From Bacteroidia bacterium (GTDB taxonomy: Bacteria > Bacteroidota > Bacteroidia > NS11-12g > UBA955), in NCBI GenBank assembly GCA_023258655.1, contig JALQWO010000021.1, positions 1 to 14,292 on the forward strand: DNA of 14,292 nucleotides, in the 5' to 3' direction. The notes under the pieces are model-generated. The model worked only from the letters and a program-made list of their open reading frames with translations. It was not told the origin of the DNA and ran no database searches. Each line of letters opens with the position of its first letter. The stretch's first letter is position 1. Shown piece after piece: positions 7,688 through 14,292 of the stretch. Made by a program: the position numbers and the translations under genes.

Positions 7688-9157
7688 TCAAGGCTGTACG
7701 GCAACAGGCAGGGTTTCGGACCAGTAGGGTCCTTCGATTCTCACATAGTAAACACCGAACGAATGTTGATTAGTTGCATCGGTTAAATCCAAAGACCATT
7801 GACGTGTGTTTTCAGGTAAAAGTACAGAAGTCACTACCTGCCCTGCTGCATTGATGACAACCAGTCGTTCAATAGGTTCCTCGGCAGCGACTTGAATCAG
7901 GCCTCGGGTAGGGTTGGGGTAGCAACGTACCATGCTTGTTTTGTTGTTCACCATGGGTTTTGCGCTGGCGAAATTTTGATCCAACCACAAATCTTCCAAA
8001 TAGATTTGGCTACTTGCGTTACTTGCCGTTTGGAATGTAGAATCGGTGAGAAAAACACCCACTGTGGCTTTGGTGGGGGTTAGGGTAAATCGTGAATCCC
8101 AAACAATGTTCTCCGCGAAGAGTGTGTAGTTTCCGGGGACGGTTGTCTTCGAGTCTTGCGAGAACATACCCGATCCAACCAAGGTGTCCGCGTGAAAAAA
8201 GTTCACCATCACAGTGGCACGATCTCCGCCGGACAATGTGCCTTTCCAATACCCACGGATACTGTTATAACGTTGCGTTACTGGAAACGAGGGCGTACCC
8301 ATATCGGCATAAGCCAAATTGGTATCGCGGGTGACCATCCATGAAGGAATAACCTCAACGCCTGAATTGGTATTGATGGTTCTTTGGGTCAACAAGGTGG
8401 CCAATCCAGATCGGGCATCGGTGGTGCTCAAGATATAGTCTTGTTGGCCGGTCATTTTGCCCACTTTTTCTTCAAAGGCATCGAGGGAGGTCATCCATTG
8501 CGTGGGTTTGCGTACCAACAGGCTGCCCCATGATTCAATGTTCAAATTGCCATTGGTTGATGTTTGTCCACCAGGAAATGAAATGTCGTAAATGGCAATG
8601 CTGCCATTGCTGTTCGGCGCTGCGCGCCGCAAACTGCTGGCTATGTAAACGAAGCCCGAATCAGCAACTACACCCGCAGTGGGATAGGAATAGGTTAGGG
8701 GGACAGTAATGCTGTTGTCGCCGGCACCACTGCCATCGGGTAGAAGGTAAAATTCTTGTAAAATCAGGGGTAATGGATCTGTGCCTTTGGTAAAGCCCAC
8801 AATCACCATGGCGGTGTCGTTACCCAATTTCTCACTGTTGTAATTGATTTTGATACTGCCAGGTGTGCCGCTGATAGTGAATCCACCATTCAGTCCATTG
8901 GGATAGGTACTACCCACATTCATCGCAAAACTCACCGTGCCACTTCCAACTTCGTTTGTTAAACGAAATCCTTGGACATTGCCTACGGTTTTGGAAACGT
9001 CACGGGCCGTTTTTCCAATCATCATCCAACGATTGGGTACCTCAAAGCTCTTGGTAGTCCAATTGTTAAATCCTGCGTTGGGTATGGGGTTTTGCGCCAC
9101 CAACGTTCCCGTTGTAGCACAAAGGATGGCGAAAAGAGTAGACTGTAAGCGATTCAT
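7688..9157 (-). CDS. Secreted two-domain protein with T9SS type-A sorting domain
   Basis: A 489-residue exported protein of unknown function. I start it at the ATG at 9157 because MNRLQSTLFA...TLVAQ then forms a clean signal peptide (1 to about 22); a start at 9232 would put coding sequence into a terminator hairpin. The mature part seems to be two copies of one beta-rich domain (about 23-200 and 204-398). Both open with an N-x-x-W...P-x-x-W pattern (residues 31-44 and 207-221), both have a GDxA- or NDTA-type strand (112-119; 311-319), and both end with a short IYxxDxxF/L strand (189-195; 385-391). This layout recalls the carbohydrate-binding-like or PCMD-type jelly rolls of Bacteroidota surface proteins, but the family is not certain. 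Residues about 408-489, beginning near CYPNPTRGLIQV and ending in YYVRIEG...LPVAV, are a T9SS type-A domain. Confidence 0.82.
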   Translation of the reverse strand: MNRLQSTLFAILCATTGTLVAQNPIPNAGFNNWTTKSFEVPNRWMMIGKTARDVSKTVGNVQGFRLTNEVGSGTVSFAMNVGSTYPNGLNGGFTISGTPGSIKINYNSEKLGNDTAMVIVGFTKGTDPLPLILQEFYLLPDGSGAGDNSITVPLTYSYPTAGVVADSGFVYIASSLRRAAPNSNGSIAIYDISFPGGQTSTNGNLNIESWGSLLVRKPTQWMTSLDAFEEKVGKMTGQQDYILSTTDARSGLATLLTQRTINTNSGVEVIPSWMVTRDTNLAYADMGTPSFPVTQRYNSIRGYWKGTLSGGDRATVMVNFFHADTLVGSGMFSQDSKTTVPGNYTLFAENIVWDSRFTLTPTKATVGVFLTDSTFQTASNASSQIYLEDLWLDQNFASAKPMVNNKTSMVRCYPNPTRGLIQVAAEEPIERLVVINAAGQVVTSVLLPENTRQWSLDLTDATNQHSFGVYYVRIEGPYWSETLPVAVQP

Positions 9158-9201
9158 GGTTGGTGGAATTTCCCGTTTGTAGTGTGCGAATAAACAAAAA
9201 A

Positions 9202-9240
9202 GTCCCTGAATGTTTGCATGTTCATGCGGCATTCAGGGAC
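9202..9240 (-). terminator. Nested hairpin terminator after the PKD-repeat gene
   Basis: An 11-bp perfect outer stem, GTCCCTGAATG (9202-9212) with CATTCAGGGAC (9230-9240), encloses a 5-bp inner stem, GCATG (9216-9220) with CATGC (9223-9227). Read on the - strand, the stem is followed by a TTTTTTGTTT tract. It starts 16 nt past the stop of the PKD gene and precedes the 489-residue gene. A TTTTATT tract on the + side could make it work in both directions. Confidence 0.9.
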
Positions 9241-9256
9241 TTTTATTAAGATCGAA

Positions 9257-11392
9257 TTAGTGTGCGATGACCGTAGATAGGGTCTGTGATCCGTTGGCGT
9301 TTTTCAAGACCACACGATAGTTGCCTTCACTCCAGTTGGCTGTTTCAATGTAGGTGGTTTTATCCCCTCTGCCAGAAATAACCAATTGGCCCACCGCATT
9401 GTAAATGCTGTATTCCGTACCTCCTGTCAAATCCAAATAGAATCCCATGTCAGCAGGGTTGGGGTAACTGCTGCCTTGAGCATTTGAGGTTTGGGATTTT
9501 CCACGGGTCTTCAATACTTTAACTGTGTAGCAATACACTGTAGAACAAGTGCCAGTAGAATCATAGGCTGTTAAACAAACGGTGTAAGTACCTGATGCGG
9601 CAAACTGGTGGATGGGAGTTTTGTCTTTGCTATTGGCTGTGCTATCGCCAAAATTCCAAACAAAGGATTTCGCCCCGGTACTGGTGTTTTTTACGTACAT
9701 TTTGCCATTGCTAGATACACTGTCCACCTGGAAGCTTGCCTTTGCGTTGCAGCAATCCACTTTGATGGTTGTACAGATAATTGTGTCGCAAGCCTTACAA
9801 GAATCGTAGTATTTGATGCATACATTGTAGGTGCCATTGCTGGTAAATGTATGGGTAGCGGTGCGCGCAAAATAGTAGGTGTTGGTTGCGCCAGTCTGAC
9901 CAACTGCGATGGTGTATTTTACGCAGTTGCTGGTGCTCGTATTCATGTTTTTGCCTTCGAAGAAATAGGTGTTGCAGGCAGATTTGTTATTATATCCCAA
10001 AGTCGCACCCGCAGCCGCCCAATTGCACTTGGTGGTTGTAGGTAAGCAGGTTACGTTGAAAATGCTGTAAGTCTGGGTATCGCAGCCTTTACATACATTG
10101 CTGTATTTTGCAATGATCGCGTATTTCCCGGTATCGTTGAACGTGTAAGTTCCAACACGTCCAGGAGTCAATGCCGTGATTACGCCTGTTTTCATGTTGT
10201 AAACGCTCAATTGATATTTGATGCAAGAATCTTGAAACAACGTCATTTCAAAGGTGTATTTGTTGCAGGAATTGCTGTAACCCACTTTGATGGCCGTTTT
10301 TTCCCAAGTGCATTTTGCCCCTGTTGGTAGGGTAATCACAATTTTGCGACAAACGTACACGAAGCACTTCTTGTCTGGGCTGTAAATTTTCACACAAACT
10401 TCGTAGGTGCCCGACTTCTTGTAAACGTGTGCGGCGTCTTTTCCTGTAGAGGAAGTGCCGTCTCCCCAGAACCATGTATAAGTGGTTCCTGTCCCGGTGT
10501 TTGAACTTGCCAAGAATTTCCAAGTAGTATCGTTGGTTTTCTTCCAAGTCATTCCTCCAATGATGCCGCAAGGATTACCCACCGTAATGGTCTTACATAC
10601 CTTGATTTTGCACTTCCCGGTTTTATCGGTGATGGTCACACAAACCGTGTATGTGCCTGCTTTCGCGTATTCGTGGTAAGGGTCGATGCCCGAACCAGTT
10701 TTTCCATCGCCAAAATCCCAACTGTAAGAGTATCCGGTGTTGCTACTTGCCTTGAAGCGATATTTGTTTCCAGTATTCACGAAACCAAATTCTCCTTTCA
10801 ACTCGCATGGTGTGCCGCAGCTGACTTTGATTTCCTTGCAGAAGGTGGCTGTACAGGTTTTGCCTGTTGAATCAGTCCATGTGGCGGTTACGCAAACTTT
10901 ATAAATACCTTCCGACAAATAACTGTGTGTTGGGTCAACACCAGAACCCGTGGTTTTGTCGCCAAAGTTCCAAGTAAATTTGGCCCCGGTTTGGTTGGCG
11001 TAGGCTTTGAAAGTTACTTTTTTACAATCACCCACAAAACTGAACTCCGTGGTGAGTTTGCAATCGCAAGAAACCACCGTGATGGTCTTACAAATACTAG
11101 TATCAAACTTGGTACAAGTGTTTAGCAATTTGGCACAAACCGTGTAGGTGCCAGCAGCAGGGAAAGTGTAAGTTGCCTTGGTGCCATAAGCATAGGCAGT
11201 TGTGCCGTTGCCCGTGATTGTCCACTTGAATTGAGCACAAGAATCGGCCAACAAAGTACCTTCTGCTCCAAAACTTCCCGTCAAACATTGGCTAGTAACA
11301 CCTGTTGCCAAGCGCACTTTCGTTTGAGCATTTGCTGAAATCGCGATTGTGCTAATCAATACAACGGCGAAAAAGTGTATCAGTTTTTTCAT
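9257..11392 (-). CDS. Cysteine-rich PKD-repeat protein with T9SS type-A sorting domain
   Basis: A 711-residue secreted protein, probably a surface adhesin or structural protein. The signal peptide is at 1-22 (MKKLIHFF...SANAQ). Seven Ig-like repeats follow at about 36-108, 112-191, 196-271, 275-353, 361-449, 456-547 and 551-626. Repeats 2, 3, 4 and 7 are PKD domains with the core W-x-F/W-G-D (141-145, 225-229, 307-311, 579-583). Repeats 1, 5 and 6 lack this core but keep the G-x-Y-x-x-C-like exit strand or its equivalent. I count 38 cysteines (about 5%), most often three per repeat near its C-terminal strands, suggesting disulphide cross-bracing. Residues about 641-711, beginning SSYPNPADMG, are a T9SS type-A domain. 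The ATG at 11392 opens directly on the signal peptide. It is a monocistronic-looking gene with its own -7 box and terminator. Confidence 0.9.
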   Translation of the reverse strand: MKKLIHFFAVVLISTIAISANAQTKVRLATGVTSQCLTGSFGAEGTLLADSCAQFKWTITGNGTTAYAYGTKATYTFPAAGTYTVCAKLLNTCTKFDTSICKTITVVSCDCKLTTEFSFVGDCKKVTFKAYANQTGAKFTWNFGDKTTGSGVDPTHSYLSEGIYKVCVTATWTDSTGKTCTATFCKEIKVSCGTPCELKGEFGFVNTGNKYRFKASSNTGYSYSWDFGDGKTGSGIDPYHEYAKAGTYTVCVTITDKTGKCKIKVCKTITVGNPCGIIGGMTWKKTNDTTWKFLASSNTGTGTTYTWFWGDGTSSTGKDAAHVYKKSGTYEVCVKIYSPDKKCFVYVCRKIVITLPTGAKCTWEKTAIKVGYSNSCNKYTFEMTLFQDSCIKYQLSVYNMKTGVITALTPGRVGTYTFNDTGKYAIIAKYSNVCKGCDTQTYSIFNVTCLPTTTKCNWAAAGATLGYNNKSACNTYFFEGKNMNTSTSNCVKYTIAVGQTGATNTYYFARTATHTFTSNGTYNVCIKYYDSCKACDTIICTTIKVDCCNAKASFQVDSVSSNGKMYVKNTSTGAKSFVWNFGDSTANSKDKTPIHQFAASGTYTVCLTAYDSTGTCSTVYCYTVKVLKTRGKSQTSNAQGSSYPNPADMGFYLDLTGGTEYSIYNAVGQLVISGRGDKTTYIETANWSEGNYRVVLKNANGSQTLSTVIAH

Positions 11393-11412
11393 GATATGGG
11401 TTTTGTCAATAT

Positions 11413-11420
11413 CAAAAGTA
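11413..11420 (-). promoter_or_regulatory. -7 element for the PKD-repeat gene
   Basis: On the - strand this reads TACTTTTG, a perfect match to TAnnTTTG, ending 20 nt before the ATG at 11392. A TTTG lies 15 nt further upstream, slightly closer than the usual -33 spacing. The rest of the 161-nt gap to the next gene shows no other clear signal. Confidence 0.6.
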
Positions 11421-11553
11421 GACCCAAAAGTTCCACAAAGCGTTGCCTTTCAAGTCTATTTTTGTTGAATTTCTGCGTGTTTGACAAAATTATGACTCAA
11501 ACATCGGAAATTCATCATGGTTTCTTCATTTAATAGCAGATTTATTGCCGTAA

Positions 11554-12072
11554 CTAGTTGAACGTAAAGGTGTGGCATCCCTCCGGATTCGTTAATTTCC
11601 AGCGCAATTTTTGGTCTTTGTATTGAAGCATTAGTAAATGCGTCTGGGTCGACAATTGCTCGTAAAGTGCTCGATTGCAGAGGGTGATTTGATGCGACTT
11701 TCCCTTGATTTGAGATTCAAAATAGCACCAAACGGCTTCCTCCTCAAACTCATATCCTATCATCACCAAAGGCAAAGGTTTACTGCCCCATATCACTTGT
11801 AATTTTGATTGTAGATAGGCATTCAAAGCTTTTGTGTCCTCCGGACGTTTCAATACCAAATTCACTTTCTGGCCTGTTTCTCTATAAATGGCATCCTGAA
11901 CATCGTCCACGAATAACTTGCAGCTCACCCCAACATCCTTGTTAGGATGGATAAAAACCTCCGTTACACCCACATGATACGGGTGATACGATGTCAATGT
12001 TATCAATAACATCAACAGGGCAGTTATTACAATCGTCCATGAAAATTTTCGAACAATGCCTTTTCTTTGCAC
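11554..12072 (-). CDS. DUF6702-type membrane-anchored protein
   Basis: A 172-residue protein of unknown function. Residues 1-9 are basic and 10-28 form a hydrophobic segment, so the rest lies in the periplasm, either anchored or after cleavage. The sequence just after the segment, HPYHVGVTEV (30-39), and the later FVDDVQDAI (54-62), IGYEFEEEAVWCYFE (105-119) and CNRALYEQ (132-139) match my memory of the DUF6702 family of Bacteroidota. The start is GTG at 12072; the next in-frame ATG (residue 21) would destroy the hydrophobic segment, and a perfect -7 box ends 4 nt before the GTG. It is divergent from the HupE/UreJ-like gene with only 20 nt between start codons. The two neighbour an M1 peptidase, a grouping I recall from other Bacteroidota genomes. 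No terminator is visible after it. Confidence 0.8.
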   Translation of the reverse strand: MQRKGIVRKFSWTIVITALLMLLITLTSYHPYHVGVTEVFIHPNKDVGVSCKLFVDDVQDAIYRETGQKVNLVLKRPEDTKALNAYLQSKLQVIWGSKPLPLVMIGYEFEEEAVWCYFESQIKGKSHQITLCNRALYEQLSTQTHLLMLQYKDQKLRWKLTNPEGCHTFTFN

Positions 12073-12076
12073 GTTT

Positions 12077-12084
12077 CAAAGGTA
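12077..12084 (-). promoter_or_regulatory. -7 element for the DUF6702 gene, abutting its GTG start
   Basis: The - strand reads TACCTTTG, a perfect TAnnTTTG match, with only 4 nt before the GTG start at 12072. Initiation about 5-7 nt downstream would yield a leaderless mRNA starting at or just inside the GTG. No -33 TTG is clear. Confidence 0.5.
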
Positions 12085-12092
12085 CTCAACGC

Positions 12093-12680
12093 ATGGAAGA
12101 TTTTACATTTTGGCTGGAAATGGGGTTTTCTCACATCCTCGATTGGCAAGGATATGATCATATGCTCTTTCTTTTGGCGCTGTGCTGCGTCAACACATTG
12201 AGCGATAAACGATGGATCTGGCTGGTTTCGGCATTTACAATCGGACATGCCATCTCCTTGGCGTTGAGTGTATTGGGTGTGGTTCGATTGCCCTCGTCTT
12301 GGATCGAGGCGTTGATTCCTGCCACCATTGCATTTTCCTGTGTTCAGCATCTGTGGCCCCTGCTGCGCAAAGGCAGTGACTTGCTGTCTGATCGTTCCGT
12401 TTTGCCCACAGTCCTCACGTTTGGGCTTATCCACGGTCTGGGCTTTTCCAATTTTCTCCGTTCGATGCTCGGCGCTGAGTCGTCCATCGCATTCCCCTTG
12501 TTTTCGTTTCATGTGGGATTGGAACTAGGACAAATCATCATCCTTTTGGCTGTGTTATCCCTCACTACAATAATGGATCGATGGTTGCACGTTTCAAAGT
12601 CGCAGCGTGTGGCCATCCTCGCAACACCCGTGCTTTTGCTGTCGATGTGGATGCTGCTAGACCGACTCAACGCATTATAG
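12093..12680 (+). CDS. HupE/UreJ-family integral membrane protein
   Basis: A 195-residue inner-membrane protein with about six hydrophobic segments. The HupE/UreJ family includes nickel permeases of hydrogenase and urease systems; the Bacteroidota branch has no proven substrate. Family signatures are present: H14...GYDHMLFLLAL (20-30, with D22 and H23), FTIGHAISL (48-56), EALIPATIAFS (72-82), GLIHGLGFSNFL (111-122) and FHVGLELGQ (139-147). These His/Asp/Glu residues in membrane segments are the likely metal-handling groups. I choose the ATG at 12093; an upstream in-frame ATG at 11991 would put 34 non-family residues inside the divergent gene. It starts 20 nt from the DUF6702 start. No hydrogenase or urease gene is in the window, so nickel is only one possible substrate. 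Confidence 0.87.
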   Translation: MEDFTFWLEMGFSHILDWQGYDHMLFLLALCCVNTLSDKRWIWLVSAFTIGHAISLALSVLGVVRLPSSWIEALIPATIAFSCVQHLWPLLRKGSDLLSDRSVLPTVLTFGLIHGLGFSNFLRSMLGAESSIAFPLFSFHVGLELGQIIILLAVLSLTTIMDRWLHVSKSQRVAILATPVLLLSMWMLLDRLNAL

Positions 12681-12744
12681 CCGTTTGCGAACGACTGGCT
12701 TAGGTCCAACCGGGAAAGGTGATTCGCATGTCCGGCGTTTTCCT

Positions 12745-12752
12745 TATTTTTG
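12745..12752 (+). promoter_or_regulatory. -7 element for the M1 peptidase gene
   Basis: TATTTTTG is a perfect TAnnTTTG match, 18 nt before the ATG at 12771, giving a leader of about 10 nt. The 90-nt gap after the HupE-like gene shows no terminator. No TTG is seen at the -33 position. Confidence 0.55.
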
Positions 12753-12770
12753 TTGACTTCGACCCTTGTC

Positions 12771-14292
12771 ATGAACATCACCCATTCAAATTACGTGAAG
12801 CGTGTATTGGCTTCAGCCGCTTTCATGGTTGCCGCCATTGCGCCGAGCATCGCTCAGAATCTCCAGAACAATCCCACCTCAAACCACGGTAACAAATTTG
12901 AGCAATTGGGTACCATTTTGCCCGATGCCAATACCTATCGCACCGCATCTGGGGCGCCGGGACATGAATACTGGCAGCAGCGCGCTGATTATCAGATTCA
13001 AGCCACCCTGGATGAGAAAAAGCAGTATTTGCATGGGGAAGAAACCATCACCTATTTCAATAATTCGCCCGACGGTTTGACGTATTTGTGGCTGCAACTG
13101 GACGAGAATGAGCACAATCCCAATGGAGAGAACAACTACTTCAACGAAAGTGGCAAGAGTTTGCCGTTGACGCCCGGGCAAATCGATGGACTGGATGTGA
13201 AAGCCCGTTTGGCAGGATATGGGGTGAATATTCTGAGCGTGACGGATGCATCGGGAAATGCCTTGCCCTATACCATCAACCAAACCATGATGCGTGTGGA
13301 TTTACCTAAGGTGCTTACAAGCAAACAGAAATACGTGTTCAAAGTGAAGTGGAACTACAAAATCCCGGAGCGCATGAAAATCGGCGGTCGGGGAGGCTAT
13401 GAATATTTCCCGAAAGATGGCAACCACATTTTTACCATTTCTCAGTGGTATCCCAGAATGTGTGTGTACAGCGATTATCAAGGATGGAATCACAAACAGT
13501 TTACCGGAAGGGGCGAGTTTAGTTTGATTTTTGGCAATTTCGATGTGAAAATGACCGTTCCCGCAGACCACGTGATTGCGGCTACAGGGGAGTGTCAGAA
13601 TTACAGCGAAGTGCTTACCTCGGCCCAGTTGCAACGTTGGAATCAAGTGCTGAAAACACCAGCCCCCAGCGGCACTACCGTGTTGGAGCCTACTGAAATC
13701 GTTACCCTAGAAGAAGCCAAATACCGCGAGCAACACCGCGATACCGTTCAAACCAAAACCTGGCACTACAAAGCAACCAATGTGCGCGACTTCGCCTGGG
13801 GCTCATCGCGCAAGTTTGTTTGGGATGCCATGCCCGAATTCGTGCAAGGCAAACGCATCCAATGCATGAGTTACTACGGAAAAGAAGCCTACGGACTGTA
13901 TCGTAAATATTCCACCAAAGTGGTAGCCCACACCATCAAAACCTACAGCAAATACACCACGCCTTACCAATACCCCGTGGCCATCAGCGTAGAAGCCTCC
14001 AGCGGAATGGAATATCCCATGATCTGCTTTAACTACGGCAGAACCGATGAAGATGGTACCTACAGCTCACGAACCAAATACGGAATGATCGGGGTGATTA
14101 TTCACGAGGTGGGACACAATTTCTTCCCCATGATCATCAATTCCGATGAGCGTAACTGGTCGTGGATGGACGAGGGATTGAACACGTTTGTGCAGTTCCT
14201 CACCGAACAAGAATTCGACAACAATTACCCTTCGCAGCGCGGACCGGCCCACAAAATCGTGGATTACATGAAGATGCCCAAAGAACAATTGG
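12771..14292 (+). CDS. M1-family zinc metallopeptidase, 3'-truncated
   Basis: Probable secreted or periplasmic aminopeptidase of the gluzincin M1 family. It runs off the window after 507 complete codons. The start ATG at 12771 opens MNITHSNYVKR and a hydrophobic stretch ending SIAQN (about 12-29), a signal peptide. An N-terminal beta-sandwich region follows (about 55-330). The zinc site is complete: HEVGH at 445-449 (His445, His449, catalytic Glu446) and WMDEG, whose Glu468 is the third ligand 19 residues after the second histidine, as in M1. GMEYP at 412-416 stands where aminopeptidases have GAMEN, so the exopeptidase motif is variant, as in many Bacteroidota M1 proteins. The C-terminal domain and any sorting signal lie outside the window. 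Confidence 0.93.
   Translation, partial: MNITHSNYVKRVLASAAFMVAAIAPSIAQNLQNNPTSNHGNKFEQLGTILPDANTYRTASGAPGHEYWQQRADYQIQATLDEKKQYLHGEETITYFNNSPDGLTYLWLQLDENEHNPNGENNYFNESGKSLPLTPGQIDGLDVKARLAGYGVNILSVTDASGNALPYTINQTMMRVDLPKVLTSKQKYVFKVKWNYKIPERMKIGGRGGYEYFPKDGNHIFTISQWYPRMCVYSDYQGWNHKQFTGRGEFSLIFGNFDVKMTVPADHVIAATGECQNYSEVLTSAQLQRWNQVLKTPAPSGTTVLEPTEIVTLEEAKYREQHRDTVQTKTWHYKATNVRDFAWGSSRKFVWDAMPEFVQGKRIQCMSYYGKEAYGLYRKYSTKVVAHTIKTYSKYTTPYQYPVAISVEASSGMEYPMICFNYGRTDEDGTYSSRTKYGMIGVIIHEVGHNFFPMIINSDERNWSWMDEGLNTFVQFLTEQEFDNNYPSQRGPAHKIVDYMKMPKEQL

Noticed and set aside
9158..9232. Extension of the 489-residue T9SS gene to an upstream ATG at 9232
   Set aside because: That ATG is inside the right arm of the terminator hairpin, and the extra 25 residues would bury the signal peptide that begins at 9157.
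9608..10045. A 145-codon + strand frame inside the PKD gene
   Set aside because: It arises from the reverse of repetitive Thr/Cys/Tyr-rich PKD sequence, and similar shadow frames recur along the gene with no domain of their own.
11991..12092. Upstream ATG (11991) for the HupE/UreJ-like gene
   Set aside because: It would add 34 residues unrelated to the family and lie wholly over the divergent DUF6702 gene; the family N-terminus fits the ATG at 12093.
12027..12512. A 161-codon - strand frame overlapping the HupE/UreJ-like gene
   Set aside because: Low-complexity Arg/Gln/Gly-rich translation antisense to a clear membrane protein; no supporting signals.
12681..12700. Small inverted repeat CGTT-TGCG-AACG after the HupE-like gene
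   Set aside because: Only a 4-bp stem with no T-tract; too weak to call a terminator.

Overview
The window reads as chromosomal DNA from a member of the Bacteroidota. Several signs agree: three large secreted proteins end in type IX secretion (T9SS) type-A sorting domains with the YPNP motif, start codons lack Shine-Dalgarno sequences, and several genes carry a match to the Bacteroidota -7 promoter element TAnnTTTG just upstream. Base composition looks moderate and even by eye, and I see no phage, transposon, tRNA, rRNA or CRISPR. A genus cannot be named from this.

Left part (1-2245): a housekeeping operon on the + strand, with a 5'-truncated class I fructose-bisphosphate aldolase, accD (acetyl-CoA carboxylase carboxyltransferase beta) and gcvH (glycine cleavage H protein), packed with 6-9 nt gaps. 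A perfect 13-bp GC-rich hairpin follows it.

Middle part (2272-11392): a membrane-anchored M15 D,D-carboxypeptidase-like protein (-) is divergent from a 926-residue secreted beta-propeller (BNR/VPS10-like, T9SS cargo, +). Then come a front-end-type fatty acid desaturase and a 241-residue protein I do not firmly recognise (possibly ATP12-like), both +. Two more T9SS cargo genes lie on the - strand: a 489-residue protein built from two copies of one domain, and a 711-residue protein of seven cysteine-rich PKD-type repeats. A nested hairpin terminator separates these two.

Right part (11554-14292): a DUF6702-type membrane-anchored protein (-, GTG start) is divergent by 20 nt from a HupE/UreJ-type membrane protein (+). 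An M1-family zinc metallopeptidase (+) follows and is cut by the window end.

Most of the window is ordinary chromosome. The points I would look at again are promoter boxes so close to start codons that the mRNAs should be nearly leaderless, the two-class cysteine-rich PKD repeat protein, the duplicated-domain T9SS cargo, the possible ATP12-like gene beside the desaturase, and the DUF6702/HupE/M1 group as a possible metal-handling module. I found no clear new defence, mobile or RNA-based system.
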